Below, one piece after another: positions 57,157-63,625 of a stretch of DNA of 64,000 nucleotides. Made by a program: the position numbers and the translations under genes. Each line of letters opens with the position of its first letter. The stretch's first letter is position 1. The notes below the pieces were generated by a model that ran no database searches, was not told where the DNA came from, and was given only the letters and a program-made list of their open reading frames with translations. The DNA lies in contig NZ_JAERQF010000008.1 in the NCBI RefSeq assembly GCF_016734815.1, positions 1 to 64,000 of the forward strand. Reading direction: 5' to 3'. The stretch comes from Hymenobacter rubidus (GTDB lineage Bacteria; Bacteroidota; Bacteroidia; Cytophagales; Hymenobacteraceae).

Positions 57157-57164
57157 CAAAGATA
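57157..57164 (-). promoter_or_regulatory. Reverse-strand -7 element TATCTTTG
   Basis: CAAAGATA on the plus strand reads TATCTTTG on the reverse strand, just after the GCS2 stop and immediately upstream of the terminator hairpin. A transcript from here would begin with the hairpin and lead into the amidotransferase gene. Confidence 0.5.
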
Positions 57165-57170
57165 CTTCAC

Positions 57171-58274
57171 TTACAGTCCGTACGTGGTTTCGGCCAGAAT
57201 GTAGTCGACTACTTTGTGCAAGTCGCCGGTTTCGCGGAACACCTGGAGCTGGCGGTCGGCGCCGGTGCCCATTTCCAGCATTTTCAGCACGTATTCTACT
57301 TCGTGGCGGCTTCCAAGGTCGTCCACCACGTCATCGATAAAATCCAGCAGCTCCAGAATAAGCTTGCGGGTGGGCACCTCCTCCTGAATACCGAAATCAA
57401 TCATGTCGCCGTCGAGGCCGTAGCGCGCGGCGCGCCACTTATTCTCCTTGATGAGGGCGCTGCGGTAGATGCGGAAATTGAGGTTCTGCGCCTTGAGCTT
57501 GTAGATTTTGGCCACCAGGGCCTGCATGATGGCCGCCACGGCAATGGTTTCGTCGGCGCGCATCATCATGTCGCAAATGCGGTATTCGATGGTGTCGAAG
57601 AAGGGATGCAGGCGTACGTCCCACCATATTTTTTTGCCGTTGTCGATGCAACCGGTTTTTATCAGCAGCGCGATAAATTCGTCGTAGTCGCTGGCGCTAT
57701 GAAAAAAGCCGGGAATGCCCGTGCGTGGAAACCGCTCAAACACCTTGGTGCGGAACGACTTATAACCGGTTTCGCGGCCTTCCCAAAAAGGCGAGTTGGT
57801 GCTGAGGGCAAACAAGTGCGGCAAAAAATACCGCAGCGTGTTCATCATGTACACGCCCATCTCGCGGTTTTCGATGCCGATGTGTACGTGCATGCCAAAA
57901 ACGAGGTTGGAGCGAGCGGCCTCCTGCAGTTCTTCCACTATTTTATCGTAGCGGGCATCGGGCGTAATGGGCTGCTCCTGCCAGCGCGAAAAAGGGTGCG
58001 TACCAGCGGCCCCGATTTTAAGCCCCTGCTTATCAGCCAACTCAATAACCTGCCGGCGCAGGTGCAGCACTTCGGTCCGGGCCTCCTGGATGTTGTGGCA
58101 AATATTGGTGCCAACCTCCACTACGGCCTGGTGCATCTCGGCCTTCACCTGCTCGTGCAGCGTGACCTTGCCTCCTTCCACAATTTGGGAAAGGTGCGAG
58201 CGCAGTTCCCGGGTTTCCGGGTCAATGGTCTGAAATTCTTCCTCGATGCCGAGGGTAAACGTGGGGGTGGCCAT
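57171..58274 (-). CDS. GCS2-family carboxylate-amine ligase (YbdK type)
   Basis: The 367-residue protein belongs to the glutamate-cysteine-ligase type 2 superfamily: GIEEEFQTIDPETRELRS (residues 9-26), GTHPFSRWQEQPITPD, HVHIGIENREMG, GIPGFFHSASDYD, WWDVRLHPFFDTIEYRICD and the C-terminal GLDGDMIDFG. It joins a carboxylate and an amine with ATP; glutamate-cysteine is the best known reaction but YbdK activity is weak. In this cluster the true substrates are unknown. It starts at ATG 58274, 83 bases after the ATP-grasp stop, with an 11-bp hairpin (58306-58339) in that spacer. Confidence 0.88.
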   Translation of the reverse strand: MATPTFTLGIEEEFQTIDPETRELRSHLSQIVEGGKVTLHEQVKAEMHQAVVEVGTNICHNIQEARTEVLHLRRQVIELADKQGLKIGAAGTHPFSRWQEQPITPDARYDKIVEELQEAARSNLVFGMHVHIGIENREMGVYMMNTLRYFLPHLFALSTNSPFWEGRETGYKSFRTKVFERFPRTGIPGFFHSASDYDEFIALLIKTGCIDNGKKIWWDVRLHPFFDTIEYRICDMMMRADETIAVAAIMQALVAKIYKLKAQNLNFRIYRSALIKENKWRAARYGLDGDMIDFGIQEEVPTRKLILELLDFIDDVVDDLGSRHEVEYVLKMLEMGTGADRQLQVFRETGDLHKVVDYILAETTYGL

Positions 58275-58305
58275 GGAAGAAGATAACTAATAAGGAAAAG
58301 TTGGT

Positions 58306-58339
58306 CGAACCTGCCGCCGCAGCAGCAACGGCAGGTTCG
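58306..58339. promoter_or_regulatory. Intercistronic hairpin between ATP-grasp and GCS2 genes
   Basis: CGAACCTGCCG and its perfect complement surround a 12-base loop. There is no T tract. It may set relative expression within the cluster. Confidence 0.45.
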
Positions 58340-58356
58340 GCGCTACTCAAATGGGG

Positions 58357-59529
58357 CTATTCGGATTTTTTAGCGGCTGGTTTCTTCGCGGCCGGGGCCT
58401 TTGCAGTGGCGGCCTTGGCAGCCGGCTTTTCGGCGGCTGGGGCTTTGGCAGCCTTGGGGGCAGCCGGAACTTTGGGGGCAGCAGCGGCCTTGGGCGCGGG
58501 AGCCGCTTTGGCCGCGGCCGGCTTCTTGGTGGCCACTTTCACTTCTGGCAGCTCCGCCACCGTGAACTCCGTGGTGTGGGCTTTGGCGCGGTGCGGGTGC
58601 ACAAACGTGCCCCAGGTCAGGTTGTCCTGGCCGGGCTTTTGGGCAATGGCGCGCTCAATGGCCATGTTGGCAGCTGCTTCCACCACCCATTCAAAGTTCT
58701 TCTCGCCCACCGAGTTGATGTCGGCATCGGGCGCCGGGTTGCCGAAGTCGATGGCCAGCGGAATGCCGTCGCGCACGGCAAACTCTACGGTGTTGAAGTC
58801 GTAGCCCAGGCCTTCGTTCAGCTTCAGCACATACTCCTTCATGGTGGCGAGCAGCTTTTCGCCGGCTTCGCCCGTGGTTTTCATCTCTGTGGCGTAGCGC
58901 AGGTGCGGCTCGTTGCGGGGCTCGTAGGGCATGATGAGCACCTCCTTGCCACCGATGCAGTAGCAGCGGAAGTAGTCGGTGAAGTCCACCGATTCCTGAA
59001 AAAGCATTACCAGCTGGCCGGTTTCGTCATACGCCCGGAAGAAATCTTCCGGCGAGTGCAGCTTGTACACGCTTTTCCAGCCGCCGCCGGAGTGGGGCTT
59101 CATGTAGGCGGGGAAACCGATGTGGGCAAAGGCCGCTTCCCAATCCATCATGGCCAGGTTGCGGAACGAGTTTTCGCTGGTATCGGTGGGGCGCTCTTTG
59201 CTGGGCAGGAGCAGGGTTTTGGGCACGGGCACGCCAAGGCGCACGGCCAGGGCGTTGTTGAAGAATTTCTCGTCGGCCGACCACCAGAAGGGGTTGTTAA
59301 TCACGGCTGTCCCCATCAGGGCGGCATTTTTCAGGTAGGCCCGATAGAAGGGCACGTCCTGCGAAATCCGGTCGATGATGACGGCGTAATCGGGGGCGAC
59401 GTGCTGCTCGACCTGCTCGATGCTGACAAACTCGGCGCGGATATCGGCCGGTGCCTTGGCATTGACGCGGTCGACAAAGGCTTGCGGAAAAGTGTTTTCC
59501 TGTCCGAAGAGTATACCAATTTTTTTCAT
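58357..59529 (-). CDS. RimK-like ATP-grasp ligase with histone H1-like tail
   Basis: Residues 1-310 form an ATP-grasp ligase: MKKIGILFGQENTFPQAFVD, INNPFWWSADEKFFNNALA, ATP-site HSGGGWKSVYK and the metal-binding end FAVRDGIPLAIDFGNPAPDA. These enzymes make amide or thioester-type bonds through acyl-phosphate. The last 70 residues are almost entirely Ala, Lys and Pro (KKPAAAKAAPAPKAAAAPK..), resembling bacterial histone H1-like tails and probably disordered and cationic. The tail is unusual for the family. First ligase in the cluster, 60 bases after the esterase. Confidence 0.82.
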   Translation of the reverse strand: MKKIGILFGQENTFPQAFVDRVNAKAPADIRAEFVSIEQVEQHVAPDYAVIIDRISQDVPFYRAYLKNAALMGTAVINNPFWWSADEKFFNNALAVRLGVPVPKTLLLPSKERPTDTSENSFRNLAMMDWEAAFAHIGFPAYMKPHSGGGWKSVYKLHSPEDFFRAYDETGQLVMLFQESVDFTDYFRCYCIGGKEVLIMPYEPRNEPHLRYATEMKTTGEAGEKLLATMKEYVLKLNEGLGYDFNTVEFAVRDGIPLAIDFGNPAPDADINSVGEKNFEWVVEAAANMAIERAIAQKPGQDNLTWGTFVHPHRAKAHTTEFTVAELPEVKVATKKPAAAKAAPAPKAAAAPKVPAAPKAAKAPAAEKPAAKAATAKAPAAKKPAAKKSE

Positions 59530-59589
59530 AATGATTGTTTTGCAGCGTTTAAGCTACGGGTGAAGGTGAAGGGGAAAAGTGCGGGCTAG

Positions 59590-60297
59590 TTAGCCGATGG
59601 TGCTGAGGTATTGGGGAAACATGTCGCGCCACACGGGCCAGTCGTGGGTGCCGTAGGGCTTCACATCCAGCGTGTGACGAATGCCTTTCAGGCCCAGCAA
59701 ATGCGCCATGTGCAAGTTGGCGCCTTTGCAGAAATCATATTCCGACGTGCCCAGGATGATGTTCATCCACTGAAAATGCTCGCTGTGGGCGCCCGGAATG
59801 TACTCGGGCGGGTTGTTGTAGTATACGTTGTCGTCGTGGTAGCCGTCCACAAACTGCCGAATGTCGAAGGCGGCGCCCATCGTAAACAGATGCGCCACCT
59901 GGCTAGGGTGGCGAAAGGCGAAATTGAGGGCATGGAAGCCGCCGAAGCTGCAGCCGGCCACGGCAATTTTATCGACGTGGCACTCGTGCTGCAGCATGGG
60001 CACCAATTCCTCGCTCAGAAATTTGTCATAAAAAACATGGTTCCGGACCCGCACATCGGGCGATAAGTGCTTGGCGTACCAGGAGTGCTGGTCGATGCTG
60101 TCGATGCAGAATAGTTTGACGCGGCCGGCTTCAATCAGGGGGCGCGCCGCCTCAATGAGTTTGAAATTGCGGGCTTCGTCGGCGTGGCCACCCGAAGTAG
60201 GGAAAATAACCACCGGGTAGCCCCAGTCGCCAAATACCAGCATGTCAATGTCTTGGCCAAGATGGTGCGAATAAAAGCGGCGGTGTTGTTCGTGCAC
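59590..60297 (-). CDS. Esterase/lipase-fold hydrolase heading the ligase cluster (COG4947-like)
   Basis: The 235-residue alpha/beta hydrolase starts at GTG 60297. Motifs: VVIFPTSGGHADEARNF near residue 28, the nucleophile elbow VAGCSFGGFHALNFAFR with Ser near residue 117, and a C-terminal GTHDWPVWRDMFPQ with the likely catalytic His. This fits the small COG4947 esterase group seen near ATP-grasp and GCS2 genes in other genomes as I recall, but function is unproven. It would process an ester or lactone within the pathway. Confidence 0.75.
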   Translation of the reverse strand: MHEQHRRFYSHHLGQDIDMLVFGDWGYPVVIFPTSGGHADEARNFKLIEAARPLIEAGRVKLFCIDSIDQHSWYAKHLSPDVRVRNHVFYDKFLSEELVPMLQHECHVDKIAVAGCSFGGFHALNFAFRHPSQVAHLFTMGAAFDIRQFVDGYHDDNVYYNNPPEYIPGAHSEHFQWMNIILGTSEYDFCKGANLHMAHLLGLKGIRHTLDVKPYGTHDWPVWRDMFPQYLSTIG

Positions 60298-60442
60298 GGG
60301 CGGGGGGAATAAGGGCGGTGAAACGCGGCCATTCTGGAACAGCAGCGCGGCAAACTAGTCAAGAAATAATTGAACCGCCACATGTAGCCGGTTTTAATTC
60401 CATATTTGGGGTCAACTCCGGCCAGCGGCCTTACTTTGTTTG

Positions 60443-61402
60443 ATGTTTTCAGAAAGAACCGATTCGTTGCCAGTTTCGCCGGGCACCCGGCTGGCCCGCG
60501 AAATTCTGACCTCCCGGTTTCTCGGGCGCGAGGTAGAACTCACCCTTCTACTCCCGCCCGCCACCGCTGCGCCCCCGTATGCCGTGCTCTACCTCAACGA
60601 TGGGCAAGACGTGGAACGGCTGGGCCTGCAAGCCACCCTCGATGCCTTGTATAGGAGCGGGGCGGTGCGGCCGCTGCTGGTGGTGGCCCCCCATGCCAAT
60701 GAGCAGCGCGTGCAGGAATACGGCACCGCCGCGCACGCCGATTTCAACGGCCGCGGCAGCCTGGCCGGCGCGTACACCGATTTCGTGCTGCAGGAACTAT
60801 TGCCTTTTGCACAAGCCAATTACGATGCTTCCGCCGACCCGGCCGAGGCCGTCATGGCCGGTTTTTCGCTCGGCGGGCTGTCGGCGTTCGATATGGTGTG
60901 GCACCACCCCGAGGCGTTTTTGCGCGCCGGGGTTTTTTCGGGCTCGTTCTGGTGGCGGCAGCGGGCCGTGGGCGCGGGCTACACGCCAGCCGACCGCATC
61001 ATGCACCGGCTGGTGGGGCGGCGCTGGGCGCATCCAACCCACCGCTTCTGGCTCCAAACCGGCACGCTCGATGAGCGCGGCGACCGCAACGAAAACGGCG
61101 TGATTGACTCGATTGAAGACTGCCTCGACATCATTGAAGAGCTGATAAAAGCTGGCATGGATGCGCAAAAGGCCATTCGCTACGTGCAGGTAGAGGGCGG
61201 GCACCATCACCAGGATACCTGGGGCCGGGTTATGCCCGATTTTCTGATTTGGGCATTTGGCCACGACGCAAGCGCGGCCCGGCTCACCGCGCCGCTGCCA
61301 GTGGTGCGCCTGCAACTTAATCCGGACCTGGCGCCCAGCATTTTCCTGCCCACCGACCCGCCCGAGTCCCCGACCGAACCGCCCGCATTTGTGTTGCCCT
61401 AA
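60443..61402 (+). CDS. Enterochelin-esterase-like hydrolase divergent from the cluster
   Basis: The 319-residue protein (ATG 60443) is an esterase D/Fes-type alpha/beta hydrolase: YAVLYLNDGQDVERLGLQAT near residue 43, VVAPHANEQRVQEYGTA, the nucleophile elbow MAGFSLGGLSAFD with Ser near residue 138, DERGDRNENGVIDS and the catalytic His in GGHHHQDTWGR. The Pro-rich tail is disordered. No signal peptide, so it is cytoplasmic. Divergent arrangement with the ligase cluster (145 bases apart) suggests shared control and a linked role. Confidence 0.82.
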   Translation: MFSERTDSLPVSPGTRLAREILTSRFLGREVELTLLLPPATAAPPYAVLYLNDGQDVERLGLQATLDALYRSGAVRPLLVVAPHANEQRVQEYGTAAHADFNGRGSLAGAYTDFVLQELLPFAQANYDASADPAEAVMAGFSLGGLSAFDMVWHHPEAFLRAGVFSGSFWWRQRAVGAGYTPADRIMHRLVGRRWAHPTHRFWLQTGTLDERGDRNENGVIDSIEDCLDIIEELIKAGMDAQKAIRYVQVEGGHHHQDTWGRVMPDFLIWAFGHDASAARLTAPLPVVRLQLNPDLAPSIFLPTDPPESPTEPPAFVLP

Positions 61403-61465
61403 GCCGCGGCATCTGCGTCGGTGCCCGTGGTATTTACTTGCCTATCAGTTCCTAATCCCTAGTCC

Positions 61466-61993
61466 ATGTCTGCAACCCGCCCCAGCCCCGGCGATTTTTT
61501 GCCCTATGCTGCTACTTACATCAATCTGATTCCGGAGGGCAGCGGCCCCCTGATGGCCCTGCGCGAACAGCCCCAGGAAATCCATGCTGCTTTCGGCACC
61601 CTCAGCGAAACCCAGGCCGAAAAGCCCTATGCGGCCGGCAAGTGGACCCTAAAAGAAATGCTGCTGCATCAGATTGATAGCGAGCGGATATTTGCCTACC
61701 GCGCCCTGCGTTTTGCGCGGGGCGACAGCCAGAACCTGCCCGGTTTCGAGCAGGACGACTACGTAGCCAATAGCAATGCCAACGCCCGCTCCCTCGCCAG
61801 CCTCCTGGCCGAATACGATGCTACCCGCGCTGCTACGCTGGCGCTATTTGAGAGCTTCACCGAGGAGCAACTGAATCGGCGTGGCACCGCCAACGGTGGC
61901 CCGGCCACGGTGCGGGCCTTGCTTTACATGGTGTCGGGCCACGAGCGGCACCATCTGCATATTTTTCGCGAGCGTTACCAGCCCATTTTGTAG
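61466..61993 (+). CDS. DinB-superfamily protein
   Basis: The 175-residue four-helix protein matches the DinB/YfiT group: GKWTLKEMLLHQIDSERIFA with the first metal-binding His, and HERHHLHIFRERY at the C-terminus with the others. Members are metal-dependent thiol transferases or nucleases of mostly unknown substrate. Length is normal. It follows the esterase by 63 bases and may be in the same transcript. Confidence 0.85.
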   Translation: MSATRPSPGDFLPYAATYINLIPEGSGPLMALREQPQEIHAAFGTLSETQAEKPYAAGKWTLKEMLLHQIDSERIFAYRALRFARGDSQNLPGFEQDDYVANSNANARSLASLLAEYDATRAATLALFESFTEEQLNRRGTANGGPATVRALLYMVSGHERHHLHIFRERYQPIL

Positions 61994-62012
61994 CGGTTTT
62001 CGGTAAAATTTC

Positions 62013-62020
62013 TACCTTCG
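62013..62020 (+). promoter_or_regulatory. -7 element TACCTTCG upstream of the lysine-rich small gene
   Basis: TACCTTCG with a TTTG at 61987-61990 (22-base spacer) forms a plausible promoter just after the DinB-like gene. It gives a 70-base leader before ATG 62098. Confidence 0.55.
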
Positions 62021-62097
62021 CCCGGCACAACACACCGGTCCGCCTGTGCGTTGAAACCCATAAAACGCCATTCCTCACCTAAAACTTCTTTTCAATT

Positions 62098-62214
62098 ATG
62101 GCCAAAGCCCAAGACGCCCGCAAAGAGAAAAAGAAAGAGCCCGTTAAATCCATGAAGGAGAAAAAAGCGGAGAAAGAAGAGAAGAAAGTAGCCCGCGCCC
62201 GCAAGCAGGAGTAG
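62098..62214 (+). CDS. 38-residue lysine-rich small protein
   Basis: ATG 62098 encodes MAKAQDARKEKKKEPVKSMK, EKKAEKEEKKVARARKQE and TAG. About half of the residues are Lys or Glu, so it is a highly charged, probably helical or disordered, basic peptide. Its own promoter and downstream terminator make it a real gene. No family can be named; a nucleic-acid- or ribosome-associated role is a guess. Confidence 0.7.
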   Translation: MAKAQDARKEKKKEPVKSMKEKKAEKEEKKVARARKQE

Positions 62215-62215
62215 T

Positions 62216-62380
62216 CTGAACCGCGGATTTATCGGATTCAGCGGATTGGTCGGATTTTGTGACTGACTCGTATTAGCTTTCCAACTAAAAAAGGCCACTT
62301 CTCTGAGCGGCCTTTTTCGTCAGGAAAAATCTCCCACAAAATCCGACCAATCCGCTGAATCCGATAAATCCGCGGTTCAG
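62216..62380. repeat. Family E inverted repeat: 46-bp arms
   Basis: Arms 62216-62261 and 62335-62380 are perfect reverse complements beginning CTGAACCGCGGATTTATCGG, related to the element at 48147. The right arm contains the TGA stop (62377-62379) of the next gene. A terminator lies between the arms. Confidence 0.9.
62287..62317. terminator. Terminator inside the family E repeat
   Basis: AAAAAAGGCC, a 13-base loop region and GGCCTTTTT form a short stem with A and T tracts, between convergent genes. Confidence 0.75.
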
Positions 62381-63003
62381 AGAGTGTAGTACACCTCTTT
62401 CTCCTTATCGTGGTGGCGGATGTAGCCGTGCAGTACCAGCTTTATCAACGTCTGATAGGCTCGGCGCTTGCCAAAATTGACCAGCTTCATGTACTGCGCC
62501 AGGGTGATGCGCGGGTGGGTTTTTAGATAATCGATAACGGCCAGTTCCTGCTTGTTGAGCGGGATTTTTTCGAGCCGGGCCTCGGGTTGCTGGCGCTCCA
62601 ATAGTTTCTCGGTGAGGCCACTGGTTTGCACGCTGGCATCGCGCACGCGCACGTAGCCGCGCCAGTCATTGGGAGCGACCTGGGCGCGGTGGGGTTTATT
62701 AATGCTCTCGGGTACAGTCACGATGAGGACGGTGCGGCCGTCGGTTTCCACTTCCTGGAAGCGGAGGGTAGTGAGCGGTGGCTCGACGTAGTGCTGGGCG
62801 GCCTCGCGGAGCACGTATAATTCTTCTTCCGGGTCGCGCACGCCAAGAATGCGGCCGGCATCGTCGACGCCCACCAGCACGGTGCCGCCCCGCGTATTGG
62901 CCAGCGATACCAGCGTGCGCGAGATGCGGCTGGGGTGCGTCGTCTTCTGCTTGAATTCCAACTCTTCGCCCTCGCCCTGCGCAATCAGCTCGTGTAAATC
63001 CAT
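62377..63003 (-). CDS. AlbA_2 (Schlafen-like) domain regulator with winged helix
   Basis: The 208-residue protein begins with an AlbA_2 domain (LEFKQKTTHPSRISRTLVSL, ANTRGGTVLVGVDDAGRILG) and ends with a winged-helix-like segment (NKQELAVIDYLKTHPRITLA, QYMKLVNFGKRRAYQTLIKL). AlbA_2 was once called a divergent AAA ATPase; such proteins are mostly transcription regulators. Targets unknown. The stop codon lies in a family E repeat arm. Confidence 0.83.
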   Translation of the reverse strand: MDLHELIAQGEGEELEFKQKTTHPSRISRTLVSLANTRGGTVLVGVDDAGRILGVRDPEEELYVLREAAQHYVEPPLTTLRFQEVETDGRTVLIVTVPESINKPHRAQVAPNDWRGYVRVRDASVQTSGLTEKLLERQQPEARLEKIPLNKQELAVIDYLKTHPRITLAQYMKLVNFGKRRAYQTLIKLVLHGYIRHHDKEKEVYYTL

Positions 63004-63028
63004 GCCTAATTATACATTAATCGGGCAT

Positions 63029-63066
63029 AAAAAATGCCGCTCCGGCGTTCCGGAGCGGCATTTTTT
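63029..63066. terminator. Intrinsic terminator with 17-bp stem
   Basis: AAAAAATGCCGCTCCGG, CGTT loop and its exact complement lie between two reverse-strand genes and terminate the DUF3127 gene at 63085. Confidence 0.9.
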
Positions 63067-63084
63067 GTGTTGCAGCTAACAGCC

Positions 63085-63498
63085 TTAGAAAGGCAGGTCG
63101 TTGTCGTCGTCGCTGGCGATGGGCGCGGCCGAAGGCTGAGCGCGCAGGGTCGGGTTCTGGTTCTGAGCGGCGGGCCGGGGAGCGGCCTGCTGGCTGCTGC
63201 CACCACCGTAGCTGGCACCACCGGCAGCCTCAATTTTCCAGGCTTCAAGGTTGGTGAAGTAGAGCATCTGGCCGTTTTTGTTGAAGCCACGGCCGCGCAG
63301 GTTGAAGGTAACCTTCACTTCATCACCTATTTTGTAGGGGTCTATGAGGCTGGTTTTGTCTTGAACCATTTGAAACTTGATATGCTCGGGATACTGGCCG
63401 TCCTGGACTTCGAGCACAAACTCGCGCTTGCGAAATTTCTCGCTTACTTGCTGTTCGTCAAATATTTCGTGCAGCCGGCCGGTTACGTCGTATGCCAT
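63085..63498 (-). CDS. DUF3127 OB-fold protein with SSB-like acidic tip
   Basis: The 137-residue protein starts MAYDVTGRLHEIFDEQQVSE and continues KFRKREFVLEVQDGQYPEHI and VKVTFNLRGRGFNKNGQMLY, the DUF3127 fold, which is OB-like. A Gly/Gln-rich linker leads to the C-terminal acidic tip SDDDNDLPF, very like the SSB protein-recruiting tip (DDDIPF). This suggests single-stranded DNA binding and recruitment of replication or repair proteins. Start ATG 63498 is chosen over the ATG 13 codons upstream. Confidence 0.8.
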   Translation of the reverse strand: MAYDVTGRLHEIFDEQQVSEKFRKREFVLEVQDGQYPEHIKFQMVQDKTSLIDPYKIGDEVKVTFNLRGRGFNKNGQMLYFTNLEAWKIEAAGGASYGGGSSQQAAPRPAAQNQNPTLRAQPSAAPIASDDDNDLPF

Positions 63499-63534
63499 AA
63501 AAGTAGGGTGTTTTGATTTTGTAGACTTGAACAT

Positions 63535-63542
63535 CAAACCTA
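63535..63542 (-). promoter_or_regulatory. Reverse-strand -7 element TAGGTTTG
   Basis: CAAACCTA on the plus strand reads TAGGTTTG on the reverse strand, 37 bases upstream of the DUF3127 ATG. No -33 box found at standard spacing. Confidence 0.5.
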
Positions 63543-63583
63543 CGAAAAAAAACGCAAGCGGCCGGCCGGCCGTTCCCTCAACC

Positions 63584-63591
63584 TACCTTTG
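63584..63591 (+). promoter_or_regulatory. -7 element TACCTTTG upstream of the peptidase
   Basis: An exact TAnnTTTG match 35 bases upstream of ATG 63626. It is divergent from the element at 63535. Confidence 0.6.
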
Positions 63592-63625
63592 CAGGGCTTT
63601 TTTGCCCGTTTTTCTCATAAAAAAT

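Noticed and set aside
62377..63003. AlbA_2 protein as a defence gene
   Set aside because: No other defence gene is near, and the domain is common in ordinary regulators.
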